Shown here piece after piece: positions 1 through 8,191 of a stretch of 24,014 nt of DNA. The stretch's first letter is position 1, and every line of letters begins with the position of its first letter. The DNA comes from JACZXQ01 sp036986155 (lineage in GTDB: Bacteria > Gemmatimonadota > Gemmatimonadetes > Longimicrobiales > Gaopeijiaceae), in NCBI GenBank assembly GCA_036986155.1, contig BTRA01000037.1, forward strand, positions 1 to 24,014, read 5' to 3'. Below the pieces are notes generated by a model that was given only the letters and a program-made list of their open reading frames with translations, did no database searches and had not been told where the DNA came from. The position numbers and the translations under genes were made by a program.

Positions 1-282
1 GCCGATGACGACCAGGGTGATGATCGAACTGGCGAGGGCGAGACCCTTGGTGAACTGGTAGCGCGCCCGAGGATCCTGAAAGCGCCCCTCCAACAGCCGA
101 GTCAGCAGACGCCTGATGATCGACATGACGATCGGCGTCGCCAAGGACAGGAGCACCTTCAAGAGCGTATCGCTCGAGACACCGAAGTTGGCGTCGAGTA
201 AGGCTTCGAAAGCGCCGACCATGGTGGTCGGAAGCTGGGTCTCCGCGGGTTCCGCGGCGGCCTGGAGGAGTGCTAGCATCAT
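1..282 (-). CDS. Putative MscS-type mechanosensitive channel, N-terminal part (gene runs off the window)
   Basis: The reverse strand reads 94 uninterrupted codons from a double ATG (282 or 279) to the window edge. A short N-terminal segment is followed by a hydrophobic stretch (LLKVLLSLATPIVMSII, about residues 40-56), then basic RRLLTRLLEGR, the segment DPRARYQFTKG, and a second hydrophobic stretch at the edge. A helix, an Arg-rich loop and a 'D-x-R-x-RY-x-x-x-K' segment before the next helix are typical of small MscS-family channels, which open under membrane tension to release solutes. The diagnostic pore helix and beta domain are outside the window, so the family call is inference. The start lacks a clear Shine-Dalgarno. 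It lies 102 bp downstream of the comM stop on the same strand, so it may be co-transcribed. Confidence 0.5.
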   Translation of the reverse strand, partial: MMLALLQAAAEPAETQLPTTMVGAFEALLDANFGVSSDTLLKVLLSLATPIVMSIIRRLLTRLLEGRFQDPRARYQFTKGLALASSIITLVVIG

Positions 283-384
283 CGGCTGGTGAGTATGTGT
301 CTCGTGGTCGTCGGATCCCAGCAACATACCGACCCGGAGAGGCGGGGGAAAAGGGTCCGCCAGCGAGCCGGTCCCACAGGGCCT

Positions 385-1920
385 CTAGACGACCCGCCTC
401 CGGTCCAACATCCGGTACTGAATGGCCTCCGCCGCGTGCTCCGGCGCGATGTCGTCCTCGCCTGCCAGGTCCGCGATCGTGCGGGCCACTTTGAGGATGC
501 GGTGGTACGCCCTCGCGGACAGACCCAGACGGTCCAATGCTCGCTGAAGGAGGCGAACCACTTCGGGGCTCGGCCGGCAGAACCGCCGCATCTCGGCCGG
601 CTCCATCTGGCCGTTGGCGTACACGCCAGGTGAGTTCGCCAGGCGCTCCCCTTGGAGGCTTCGCGCGGCGACGACACGCGCCCTCACCTCCGCGGAGTCC
701 GCACCGCGGCGGCCGTCGCTCAGAGCCCGGAACGGAACCGCGGGCACTTCGATGTGCAGGTCGATTCGGTCTAGTAGGGGACCCGACACCCGCGCCCTAT
801 AGCGAGCCACCTGTGCCGGGTCGCACGTGCAGCGGTCCTCGGCGGCGCCCCAATGGCCGCAGGGGCACGGGTTCATGGCCGCGGCCAGCATGAACCGGGC
901 TGGATACCGCGCAGTAGCCCGAGCGCGGGCGATGGACACTGAGCCGTCTTCGAGTGGCTGCCTCAGCACCTCAAGCACATTGCGGCGATACTCGGGCAAC
1001 TCGTCCAGGAACAGCACCCCGTGATGGGCGAGGCTGACCTCGCCGGGCCGCGGCGGAGATCCGCCACCCACCAGGCCGGCGTCGCTGATCGTGTGGTGCG
1101 GCGCCCGGAAGGGCCGCCGTGCCACCAGTGAAGCTCCCGGCGGGAGCCTGCCCGCCACTGAATGGATCTTGGTCACTTCTACCGACTCCACCAGGGTGAG
1201 TGGGGGCAATATGCCGGGAAGGCGACGCGCCAGCATGGTCTTGCCCGATCCCGGCGGCCCTATGAGCACCAGATTGTGAGCACCGGCCGCCGCGACCTCC
1301 AAAGCCCTCTTCACGTGCTCCTGGCCCTTCACTTCGTTCAGGTCCGGCCCGGGGGGTGGGGCTTCCGCCAACACCGTCTCGGCGTCCACTCGGGTGGAGG
1401 CTATTCGTGACACCCCCGTCAGGTGTGCGATGAGTTCGCCCATGGTGCGCGGGCCGATCACGTCGAATCCGTCGAGAACCGCTGCCTCGCGTGCGTTCTC
1501 GTTCGGGAGGATCAGCCCCGTCATGCCGGCCTCACGGCAACCCAGCGCGACGGGCAACGCTCCCCTCACCGGCCGCAGGCACCCGTCCAAGCCCAACTCA
1601 CCGACCACGGCGTAGCCGTCGAGCGCCGCAGCGTCGATGACGCCACACACTACCAATAGCCCGAGGGCGATGGGAAGGTCGAACGAGCTTCCCTCCTTGC
1701 GTACGTCGGCGGGTGCCAGGTTGACCGTGATGCGCTTGGGAGGAACTTGATGGCCCGAGTGACGGAGCGCCGCCGCCACTCGCTCGCGGCCTTCTCGCAC
1801 GGCACCTTGGGGTAGGCCGACCACCGCGAACGAGGGCAGCCCGGGCGCGAGGCTGACCTCCACCCGGACGAGAAAGCTATCGACGCCTTGGACTGCGGCG
1901 GACGTGATCTGTGCCAACAT
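385..1920 (-). CDS. comM: ComM/YifB-family Mg-chelatase-like AAA+ ATPase
   Basis: This complete 511-residue protein has the usual length of the family. The N-terminal ChlI-like domain (about 1-170) starts MLAQITSAAVQG and has the family segment NLAPADVRKEGSSFDLPIA. The AAA+ core follows, with Walker A GPPGSGKT (221-228), Walker B LFLDE (303-307) and the family segment PFRAPHHTIS (270-279). Four cysteines (352, 354, 364, 366) in CPC...CTC form the zinc-binding insert typical of ComM, before SGPLLDRIDLHIEVP. The C-terminal lid ends RMLDRR. ComM is a hexameric helicase that drives branch migration during integration of transforming DNA. The gene lies 58 bp downstream of the amidase gene on the same strand, with only a weak Shine-Dalgarno. 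In many bacteria it is present without known competence, so natural transformation here is inference. Confidence 0.95.
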   Translation of the reverse strand: MLAQITSAAVQGVDSFLVRVEVSLAPGLPSFAVVGLPQGAVREGRERVAAALRHSGHQVPPKRITVNLAPADVRKEGSSFDLPIALGLLVVCGVIDAAALDGYAVVGELGLDGCLRPVRGALPVALGCREAGMTGLILPNENAREAAVLDGFDVIGPRTMGELIAHLTGVSRIASTRVDAETVLAEAPPPGPDLNEVKGQEHVKRALEVAAAGAHNLVLIGPPGSGKTMLARRLPGILPPLTLVESVEVTKIHSVAGRLPPGASLVARRPFRAPHHTISDAGLVGGGSPPRPGEVSLAHHGVLFLDELPEYRRNVLEVLRQPLEDGSVSIARARATARYPARFMLAAAMNPCPCGHWGAAEDRCTCDPAQVARYRARVSGPLLDRIDLHIEVPAVPFRALSDGRRGADSAEVRARVVAARSLQGERLANSPGVYANGQMEPAEMRRFCRPSPEVVRLLQRALDRLGLSARAYHRILKVARTIADLAGEDDIAPEHAAEAIQYRMLDRRRVV

Positions 1921-1923
1921 GGA

Positions 1924-1948
1924 CTCGGAATCTCGATCGGATTCCGGG
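1924..1948. other. Hairpin between the amidase stop and the comM start
   Basis: An inverted repeat with arms at 1924-1932 and 1940-1948 (core GGAATC/GATTCC, with one T-G wobble) encloses the 7-base loop TCGATCG. It lies in the 58-bp gap between amidase and comM, just upstream of the comM start. No T-run follows it in either direction, so it is not a classical terminator. It could attenuate read-through or sit in the comM leader. Confidence 0.35.
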
Positions 1949-1978
1949 GCCTACCATGGTCGGATGGGCTCGGCGCCG

Positions 1979-3688
1979 TCAGCTGAAGAGCGGTGGCCTC
2001 TTGAGGTGGTAATCCGTGGCCTCCTGGAACGCCCGTGCCACCCGCAGCATCTCGGCGTCGCCCCAGAGCTTGCCCACAAACGAGATGCTCACCGGTGTGC
2101 CCTCTTCCGTGAATCCGGACGGCAAGACTACAGTTGGGTGGCCGGTGAGGTTGGTCAGCAGGAGCACACCTTGTGCGAAGGATGGCGTGATGAACACGTC
2201 TATGCCGTCCAACGCGGCCTCGGTCGCCCCCATGACCATGGTGCGCAGCCGATTCGCTTGGATGTACTCGACCGCGGGGGTCATGTGTGCAGTGCGGAAG
2301 GTATGCGGCCAGGTACCCCTGCCCTGTCGCGTGAGCAAGTCGTCGCGTCCGCTCAGCGTAAGCTCGTCAAACGCAGCAGCAGCCTCAGCGCTCAGGATGA
2401 TCCGCATGGCCCGGAGCGGGAATTCGTCCGGCAGTTCGACCGGAATCGTATCGATCCCCAGGCTCCGGATCACCTCGAGCGCCGCCTTGTCCGCGTCGGT
2501 CGCACGCTCCGACTCGAAGGCACGCTTGAGATAACCGATGCGCAGATCCGACAGCGGCGCCTCGGCGTCCCAATTGAACGGTAGCGTGCGGGCCGTGGGG
2601 TCCTTGCCGTCGGCGCCGTGAATGGCGTCGAATACGAGAGCGCAGTCCTCGACCGCACGACATAGCGGACCGATCTTGTCCATGCTCCATGACAATGCCA
2701 TGGCACCATAGCGGCTCACCCGGCCGAAGGTGGGCCTCAGGCCTGTCGCTCCACAGCGCGTCGCGGGCGATACGATGGACCCGAGCGTCTCGGTGCCGAT
2801 GGAGAAGCCGACCAGCCCGGCCACCGTGGATGAGGCGGAGCCGGCGGAGGACCCACTGGAACCCTGCTCGAGATTCCACGGGTTCCGGGTCCTGCCTCCA
2901 TACCACCAGTCGCCCTGGGCCAGCGCACCCAAGGTGAGCTTGGCGATGAGCACAGCCCCGGCCTCCTCCAAGCGGCGCACAACCGTGGCATCCTCGTCGA
3001 TCACCTGGTCTTCGTACGGCTTGGCACCCCATGTCGTAGGGTAGCCCTTCACCGCCAGCAGGTCCTTGCCTCCCCAGGGGATCCCATGCAGCGGGCCTCG
3101 GTACGTTCCAGTCGCTATCTCGCGGTCCGCGCGCGCTGCCTGCCGAAACGCCAACTCCTCGGTGACGGTGATCACGGACTCCAGTGTCGGCCCATGACGC
3201 TTCAGCCGACCCAGATACATAGCGGTGAGCTCGGTCGACGTAACCTCGCGAGTTCGCACCAGCTCGGAGAGCAGGCTAACCGGCCAGAAGGCCGCTTCCT
3301 CCAGGTTCGTCGGCCGCTCCACCGCCGGACGCCTCGACATGCGAAACCGCCGCTGCTCGGTTGGGAGCACGGCGCCTGGGAGCACGGGATCGAACCGAAG
3401 GGCCGGCGGAACCTCGTTCGGGATTCCTTGCTCACGAATGGAACGATATGCGCGAAGGTTCTGATTGAGCCCCCTGAGCATGCCCTCACGCTCTTCTTCG
3501 GTGAACTCGAGGCCAGCCACTGCGGCTGCGTCCGCGAGCACCTCGGACGTAATCGCCTGACGCTCCTGAGCCTGGGCCCACAGCACACCCGGAAACAGCG
3601 TGCCGCCCAAGCCGAGGCCCGACATGTAGGTCATGAACGCACGTCGATCGAATGATAGGGTGGCCGAAGCGGGAGCGGGTCGTGTCAT
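1979..3688 (-). CDS. Tat-exported amidase, amidase-signature family
   Basis: This 569-residue enzyme should hydrolyse an amide bond; the substrate cannot be read from sequence. The start is placed at ATG 3688, just after GGTGAG on the reverse strand. The frame stays open upstream, but that extension overlaps the divergent pntAA gene. The N-terminus carries a twin-arginine signal, FDRRAFMT (13-20), then a hydrophobic stretch ending in A-Q-A near residue 40, so export by Tat is expected. The Ser-cisSer-Lys triad is present: Lys208 in GGKDLL, cis-Ser280 in GSSAGS, and the nucleophile Ser304 in GTETLGSIVSPA. The usual GG before that serine is LG here, a variant that should remain active. Residues 40-130 form an uncharacterised helical lead-in before the amidase fold. 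In amidases of this type the family name alone does not separate peptide, aryl-acyl or fatty-acid amides. Confidence 0.88.
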   Translation of the reverse strand: MTRPAPASATLSFDRRAFMTYMSGLGLGGTLFPGVLWAQAQERQAITSEVLADAAAVAGLEFTEEEREGMLRGLNQNLRAYRSIREQGIPNEVPPALRFDPVLPGAVLPTEQRRFRMSRRPAVERPTNLEEAAFWPVSLLSELVRTREVTSTELTAMYLGRLKRHGPTLESVITVTEELAFRQAARADREIATGTYRGPLHGIPWGGKDLLAVKGYPTTWGAKPYEDQVIDEDATVVRRLEEAGAVLIAKLTLGALAQGDWWYGGRTRNPWNLEQGSSGSSAGSASSTVAGLVGFSIGTETLGSIVSPATRCGATGLRPTFGRVSRYGAMALSWSMDKIGPLCRAVEDCALVFDAIHGADGKDPTARTLPFNWDAEAPLSDLRIGYLKRAFESERATDADKAALEVIRSLGIDTIPVELPDEFPLRAMRIILSAEAAAAFDELTLSGRDDLLTRQGRGTWPHTFRTAHMTPAVEYIQANRLRTMVMGATEAALDGIDVFITPSFAQGVLLLTNLTGHPTVVLPSGFTEEGTPVSISFVGKLWGDAEMLRVARAFQEATDYHLKRPPLFS

Positions 3689-3766
3689 CGTCTCACCGTG
3701 TCTGTAGAAGTGTCCGTATCGGACCAACACGGTGCCGCCCATCCCACACGTACGCAAGATGTTACA

Positions 3767-3795
3767 TTGCGGTTCTGGCAACGCCTCGATAGGAT
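3767..3795 (+). promoter_or_regulatory. Candidate sigma-70-like promoter for pntAA-pntAB-pntB
   Basis: TTGCGG (3767-3772) and TAGGAT (3790-3795) are separated by exactly 17 bp, in the 211-bp divergent region between the amidase and pntAA. Three of six bases match the -35 consensus and four of six the -10. This would give a leader of roughly 95 nt before pntAA. It is only a consensus match. Confidence 0.3.
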
Positions 3796-3879
3796 GGGCC
3801 CGTCGCGCCAGCGGGATGGGTCGGAGGCGGGCTCGACTGGAGTTCTGAGAGACATACCGAGGCGCAGAGGAGAACCATC

Positions 3880-3903
3880 TTGACGTTCGGAGTGGGCCCA
3901 TGA
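3880..3903 (+). CDS. Possible 7-codon leader ORF coupled to pntAA
   Basis: A strong Shine-Dalgarno AGAGGAGA (3866-3873) lies 7 nt before a TTG codon at 3880. From it reads a 7-codon frame, M-T-F-G-V-G-P, ending in TGA at 3901-3903. This stop overlaps the pntAA ATG (3900-3902) as ATGA, a typical arrangement for translational coupling. The pntAA start also has its own GGAG (3889-3892), inside the leader. The peptide has no regulatory codon run, so coupling rather than attenuation would be its role. This reading is inferred from the sequence alone. Confidence 0.25.
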   Translation: MTFGVGP

Positions 3904-5003
3904 AGGTCGCCGTTCTCGTTGAGACCAGCCCGGATGAGAGCCGAGTGGCACTCGTGCCCTCGACCGTACCGGAAATGGCGAAGGCGGGACTCGAAGTCAC
4001 GGTCGTGGCCGGTGCCGGAATCCGGTCGCATTTTCCCGACCAGGAGTACCGTGACGCAGGCGCGACGGTGGCGCCTGACGCCGCCACGGCACTTCAGGAT
4101 GCGGCCATCGTGCTCAAGGTGCAGCCGCCTACCTCCGAAGAGGCCGCCGACCTTCCGACCGGATGCCGGCTCGTCAGCCTACTTTCGCCCCTGACCAACG
4201 CCGACCTCCTGAAGTCGCTGGCCGAAGCGGGAGTCACGGCCTTCGCGCTCGAACTGATCCCGCGTATCACGCGAGCGCAGAGCATGGACGTGCTTTCGTC
4301 GCAGGCTACCGTGGCCGGTTACAAGGCTGTGCTCATGGGTGCGGATGAGTTGAGTAAGTTCCTCCCCATGTTCATGACGGCGGCGGGAACCATCCGTCCG
4401 GGCAAAGCTCTCGTGTTGGGGGCTGGCGTGGCCGGGCTCCAAGCCATCGCCACAGCCAAACGACTGGGGGCCAAGGTAGAGGCGTTCGACGTCCGCCCTG
4501 CGGTCAAGGAGCAGGTCGAGAGTTTGGGGGCCACCTTCCTGGAAACCGAGCACGAGGTCACCGCCGAGGGCGAGGGGGGCTACGCTACGGAACTGTCGGA
4601 CGAGCAGCACGAGCGGGAACTCGAGTTGATCGCGGACCACATCAAGGACGCGGACCTGGTCGTTACCACCGCGCAGATCCCGGGGCGGCCCGCACCACTC
4701 TTGATTACCGAAAAAATGGTGGAGTCGATGCGGCCCGGCTCCGTCATCGTTGACCTGGCGTCGGAGTCGGGTGGGAACTGTGCGGTGACCGAGATGGCCA
4801 CCACAGTGGTGCACAACGGGGTCAAAGTGATCGGGCCCGTGAACCTCCCCGGTGCGATTCCGGTCCATGCCAGTCAAATGTTTTCCAAGAACGTTGTGAC
4901 GTTCCTGAAAGAGATGCTGGACGAGGGTGAGCTCACGCTCGATTTCGAAAACGAGGTGATCGATGCAACCTGCGTGAGCCACGGTGGCGAGGTGCGCAGT
5001 TGA
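3900..5003 (+). CDS. pntAA: NAD(P)+ transhydrogenase, NAD(H)-binding subunit alpha-1
   Basis: This 367-residue protein is domain I of the Re/Si-specific proton-translocating transhydrogenase, which moves hydride between NADH and NADP+ using the proton gradient. The N-terminal lobe begins MKVAVLVETSPDESRVALVP. The catalytic RQD loop (PRITRAQSMDVLSSQA, 121-136) keeps Arg122, Gln127 and Asp130. The nucleotide fold has GAGVAGLQA (174-182) followed by FDVRP. The mobile loop and the PGRPAPLLIT segment (261-270) are present. The chain ends without membrane helices, because the membrane part is a separate gene, as in Rhodospirillum and Thermus. GGAG stands 7 nt before the ATG. It is followed after 33 bp by pntAB. 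The protein should be cytoplasmic, bound peripherally to the membrane subunits. Confidence 0.95.
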   Translation: MKVAVLVETSPDESRVALVPSTVPEMAKAGLEVTVVAGAGIRSHFPDQEYRDAGATVAPDAATALQDAAIVLKVQPPTSEEAADLPTGCRLVSLLSPLTNADLLKSLAEAGVTAFALELIPRITRAQSMDVLSSQATVAGYKAVLMGADELSKFLPMFMTAAGTIRPGKALVLGAGVAGLQAIATAKRLGAKVEAFDVRPAVKEQVESLGATFLETEHEVTAEGEGGYATELSDEQHERELELIADHIKDADLVVTTAQIPGRPAPLLITEKMVESMRPGSVIVDLASESGGNCAVTEMATTVVHNGVKVIGPVNLPGAIPVHASQMFSKNVVTFLKEMLDEGELTLDFENEVIDATCVSHGGEVRS

Positions 5004-5036
5004 AATTTGTCTCCATGAGCTCCGAGAGGAGATCCG

Positions 5037-5315
5037 ATGGGTGAGATGGTCGTCGGCCTGTACGTCTTCGTGCTGGCCGCTCTTGCGGGGAGTGAGGTCA
5101 TCTCCAAGGTGCCCCCCACACTCCATACACCGCTCATGTCGGGAGCGAATGCCGTGTCGGGGATAGCCGTCATTGGCGCTCTGGTGATCTCGGCGCAGGC
5201 CGACACCCCGATAGTGCAGATCCTGGGAGTGGTGGGAGTCGCCATGGCCATGATCAACGTGGTCGGCGGCTTCATGGTCACCGACCGCATGCTCCAGATG
5301 TTCAAGAAGAGATAG
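5037..5315 (+). CDS. pntAB: NAD(P)+ transhydrogenase, small membrane subunit alpha-2
   Basis: This 92-residue, almost wholly hydrophobic protein supplies the first transmembrane helices of domain II. Helices lie at about 6-22, 38-54 and 58-78, followed by a charged tail ending FKKR. The conserved LHTPLMSG segment (29-36) starts helix 2. At residue 41 there is Ser (ANAVSG), where Thermus-type alpha-2 subunits carry a histidine (NFIHG) thought to take part in the proton path. GGAG in GAGAGGAG-like sequence (tccgagaggagatccg) precedes the ATG. It overlaps nothing but lies 1 bp from pntB, so the two are clearly co-translated. It functions only as part of the PntAA-PntAB-PntB complex. Confidence 0.93.
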   Translation: MGEMVVGLYVFVLAALAGSEVISKVPPTLHTPLMSGANAVSGIAVIGALVISAQADTPIVQILGVVGVAMAMINVVGGFMVTDRMLQMFKKR

Positions 5316-5316
5316 C

Positions 5317-6717
5317 ATGGATCTCTCCTTCCTTTTCGACCTCACATACATTCTGTCCGCTACGCTTTTCGTAGTGGGACTGAAGAGGCTGCAGTCGCCG
5401 GCCACCGCCCGCCAGGGTAATGCCCTCGCCGCCTTGGCCATGCTCATCGCCATCGTGGCGACGCTGCTCGAGAACGACGTGCTCTCGTGGACCGGCATCC
5501 TGATCGGCATGGCCGTGGGCTCCCTGATCGGGGCCCTGGCCGCGCGCATGGTAAAGATGACGGATATGCCGCAGATGGTGGGTATATTCAACGCCTTCGG
5601 CGGTGGCGCATCCGCGCTAGTGGCGGCGGCCGAATTCGTCCGCATCCAGCAGATGGGCGCACCCATGGCCGCCAGCACGGGCCTCTCGATCGCGCTGGGC
5701 AGCCTGATCGGCGCCGTGACCTTTACGGGGAGCTTCGTAGCGTTCGGAAAGCTTCAGGGCCTCGTCAGCGGCAATCCGATCACGTTCCCGCTCCAGAAGA
5801 CTTTGAACGCCTTACTCTTCCTTGCGGCGCTGGCCCTCGGTGCCGGCATGAGTGGTGCGTTCGCCGTGGGCGAGCTCACGCCGCTTACGGTGTTCATGAT
5901 CTTTACCGGCATCTCGCTGCTCCTGGGCGTTCTGTTGGTGATCCCCATTGGCGGCGCCGACATGCCGGTGGTGATTTCGCTACTGAACTCCTACTCGGGA
6001 CTCGCGGCCTCCGCGGCGGGCTTCGTCGTGGGAAACATGGTGTTGATCATCAGCGGAGCGTTGGTGGGCGCGGCGGGGCTCATCCTGACTATCATCATGT
6101 GCAAAGCCATGAACCGGTCGCTGGCCAACGTCGCGTTCGGGGCTTTCGGAGGCGAGAGCGCCACCGCCCAGGTGAGCTCGGGAGACAAGCCGGTCCGGAG
6201 CATCGACGCCGAACAGGCCGCCATGGTACTGGCGTACGCGCAAACCGTGGTCGTCGTGCCCGGTTATGGACTCGCGGTCGCACAGGCACAGCACGAGCTC
6301 CGCAAGGTCATGGAGATCCTCGAGGAGCGGGGAGTGGACGTGAAGTACGCCATTCACCCGGTTGCCGGCCGCATGCCCGGGCACATGAACGTGCTGCTCG
6401 CCGAAGCGGATGTACCCTACGACAAACTCTTCGATCTGGACGAGATCAACGACGACTTTCAGCGCACGGACGTAGTCCTCGTCGTGGGCGCGAACGACGT
6501 TGTGAATCCTGAGTCCCGCAACCCGCAAAGCGTGATCGCGGGCATGCCGATCCTAGACGTGGATCGCGCGAAGAACTGCATCATCATGAAGAGGAGCCTG
6601 TCCCCGGGCTTCGCAGGCATCGACAACCCCCTCTTCTATCTGGACGGTACCATGATGTTCTTCGGTGACGCCAAGGCGTCGATGAGCGATCTGGCGCGGG
6701 AGGTTCGGGAGGCCTGA
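5317..6717 (+). CDS. pntB: NAD(P)+ transhydrogenase, beta subunit with NADP(H)-binding domain
   Basis: This 466-residue protein holds the rest of the membrane domain (about eight helices within residues 5-265) and the NADP(H)-binding domain III (about 290-466). Diagnostic segments are VVVPGYGLAVAQAQ (312-325), HPVAGRMPGHMNVLLAEA (347-364), GANDVVNP (390-397) and KRSLSPGFAG (425-434). In the helix with MPQMVGIFNAFGGGASALV, Asn92 takes the position of the E. coli proton-channel His91. The length is normal for the family. The gene begins 1 bp after the pntAB stop. It is convergent with the decarboxylase gene, whose stop is 20 bp away, with no obvious terminator between. Confidence 0.96.
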   Translation: MDLSFLFDLTYILSATLFVVGLKRLQSPATARQGNALAALAMLIAIVATLLENDVLSWTGILIGMAVGSLIGALAARMVKMTDMPQMVGIFNAFGGGASALVAAAEFVRIQQMGAPMAASTGLSIALGSLIGAVTFTGSFVAFGKLQGLVSGNPITFPLQKTLNALLFLAALALGAGMSGAFAVGELTPLTVFMIFTGISLLLGVLLVIPIGGADMPVVISLLNSYSGLAASAAGFVVGNMVLIISGALVGAAGLILTIIMCKAMNRSLANVAFGAFGGESATAQVSSGDKPVRSIDAEQAAMVLAYAQTVVVVPGYGLAVAQAQHELRKVMEILEERGVDVKYAIHPVAGRMPGHMNVLLAEADVPYDKLFDLDEINDDFQRTDVVLVVGANDVVNPESRNPQSVIAGMPILDVDRAKNCIIMKRSLSPGFAGIDNPLFYLDGTMMFFGDAKASMSDLAREVREA

Positions 6718-6737
6718 GGGTTGCTGCCACCAATGGG

Positions 6738-8177
6738 CTAGACGGGGGACGCTGCCTCCGACGATCGCTTCAGCAGTTCCCATCCACGGCGGACGTGGTC
6801 CTCGGTCGTTCGCAGGTTTCCCACCGACAGCCTGAGCGTGAGCCTACCTTTCAGTCGGGTGCTCGAGAAGAACGCTTCTCCGGTGGCATTCGCTCGGTCG
6901 AGAACGTCCTGATTGAGCCGATCCTGTTCTTCCGGAGATCGGCCGCGTGGTGCATACCGGAACACAGGTGTGCCGAAGATCACCGGCGCCATCAACTCCC
7001 AGTCGGGGTGCTCCTCGACCCAGTCCCCCACCAGGCGCCCGAGGCGAATGTGCTCGCGGATGCGTTCACCAAGGCCCAGCACACCGAAGTAACGGATCAC
7101 GAACCAGAGCTTCAGCGCACGGAACCTGCGGCCCAGTGAGATCCCGTAGTCCATCAGGTCGGTGGTCCCGTCGCCATCGTCGGTACGAAGATAGTCGGGC
7201 CGCAGGCTGAATGCCTGTCGCAGCATCTCGGGTCTCCGGCAATAGAGCACGGAACAGTCCACCGGAGTAAACAACCATTTGTGCGGATTCACCACGATAG
7301 AGTCCGCACGCTCCCATCCAAGGAAGTGCTCGCCCATCTCCGGTAGGATCGCGGCCGGCCCACCGTACGCGGCGTCAACATGAAGCCATAGCCCGAACGC
7401 CTCGGCGACCTCTGCGATTTCGGCGACCGGATCGACACTTCCACTCGATGTCGTGCCGAGCGTGGCCACCACAGCAAGGGGCTTGCGGCCCGCTGCCACA
7501 TCGCTCTCGATGGCAGAGCGTAGCGCTCTGGGGTCCAACCGGAACAGCTCATCGACCCCGACCTTGTGCACGCCGTTCGTTCCGAACCCGAGCGTGATCA
7601 CGGCCTTCTCGATCGAAGAGTGCGCCTCGACGGAGGTGTAGAACACACCCGCCGGGCCTCCCGCGAGCCCGTCCGTCCGTGCCTGAGGAAGGCCCTGCTC
7701 ACGAGCGGCCGCGAGAGCATATAGGGAGCTGGACGAGGCCGTGTCGTTGATGGTCCCGTGTAAGCCCTCGGGAAGTCCGAGTGCCTGGCGCAGCCAGTCG
7801 AGAGTATGCTCCTCTAGTTCGGTGGCGGCGGGACAGCTTCGCCAGATCATGGCGTTTACGTTGAGCGCTGCGGCGAGCATCTCGCCCAGAATACCCGGCC
7901 CCGAGCCGGTGTTGGCAAAATACGCAAAAAAGGAGGGGTGATTCCAATGCGTGATGCCGGGTACGATCAGGTTTCGGAAGTCCTCCAACACCCTGTCGAA
8001 TGCCTCGCCCTGCTCCGGGGGCGCCAGCGGGAGGGAGGCCCTCACATCGCCGGGCTGGATCTGCGCCAAGACGGGAAGCTGGCTCACATCCTCGAGGTAG
8101 GTGGCAATCCACTCGACCACATCCAAGGCGTGCGCCCGAAAGTCCTCCGAGGGCATGTCCCGTGTGGTGGGCCCCAT
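6738..8177 (-). CDS. PLP-dependent group II amino-acid decarboxylase (aromatic-L-amino-acid type)
   Basis: This 479-residue enzyme should remove the carboxylate of an amino acid to give an amine. It aligns in my reading along its length with DOPA/tryptophan decarboxylases. HPSFFAYF (80-87) matches the substrate-pocket segment. His186 in EAHSSIEKA stacks on the cofactor, Asp268 in HVDAAYGG binds its pyridine nitrogen, and Lys300 in NPHKW forms the Schiff base. Tyr329 in DYLR matches the loop tyrosine that controls decarboxylation versus oxidative deamination. LGRRFRALKLWF (348-359) is family-typical. Substrate (Trp, Tyr, Phe, DOPA or other) is not determined. It is the last gene of the kinase operon, 14 bp after the RsbRD-like gene. 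The start at 8177 has a weak Shine-Dalgarno; a second ATG seven codons on is possible. Confidence 0.88.
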   Translation of the reverse strand: MGPTTRDMPSEDFRAHALDVVEWIATYLEDVSQLPVLAQIQPGDVRASLPLAPPEQGEAFDRVLEDFRNLIVPGITHWNHPSFFAYFANTGSGPGILGEMLAAALNVNAMIWRSCPAATELEEHTLDWLRQALGLPEGLHGTINDTASSSSLYALAAAREQGLPQARTDGLAGGPAGVFYTSVEAHSSIEKAVITLGFGTNGVHKVGVDELFRLDPRALRSAIESDVAAGRKPLAVVATLGTTSSGSVDPVAEIAEVAEAFGLWLHVDAAYGGPAAILPEMGEHFLGWERADSIVVNPHKWLFTPVDCSVLYCRRPEMLRQAFSLRPDYLRTDDGDGTTDLMDYGISLGRRFRALKLWFVIRYFGVLGLGERIREHIRLGRLVGDWVEEHPDWELMAPVIFGTPVFRYAPRGRSPEEQDRLNQDVLDRANATGEAFFSSTRLKGRLTLRLSVGNLRTTEDHVRRGWELLKRSSEAASPV

Positions 8178-8191
8178 CGATTCCGTTGTGC

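Noticed and set aside
341..361. GGCGG/CCGCC inverted repeat after the comM stop as a terminator
   Set aside because: The stem has only five pairs with an 11-base loop and no suitably placed T-run, so it is not above chance in GC-rich DNA.
3689..4087. N-terminal extension of the amidase frame by 133 codons
   Set aside because: The extension overlaps the divergent pntAA start, is rich in Ser and Arg, and would bury the twin-arginine signal peptide that begins after ATG 3688.
4179..5678. A 499-codon reverse-strand frame opposite pntAA, pntAB and pntB
   Set aside because: It is antisense to three clear genes; long open antisense frames are expected in GC-rich coding DNA. The translated product is low in recognisable motifs.
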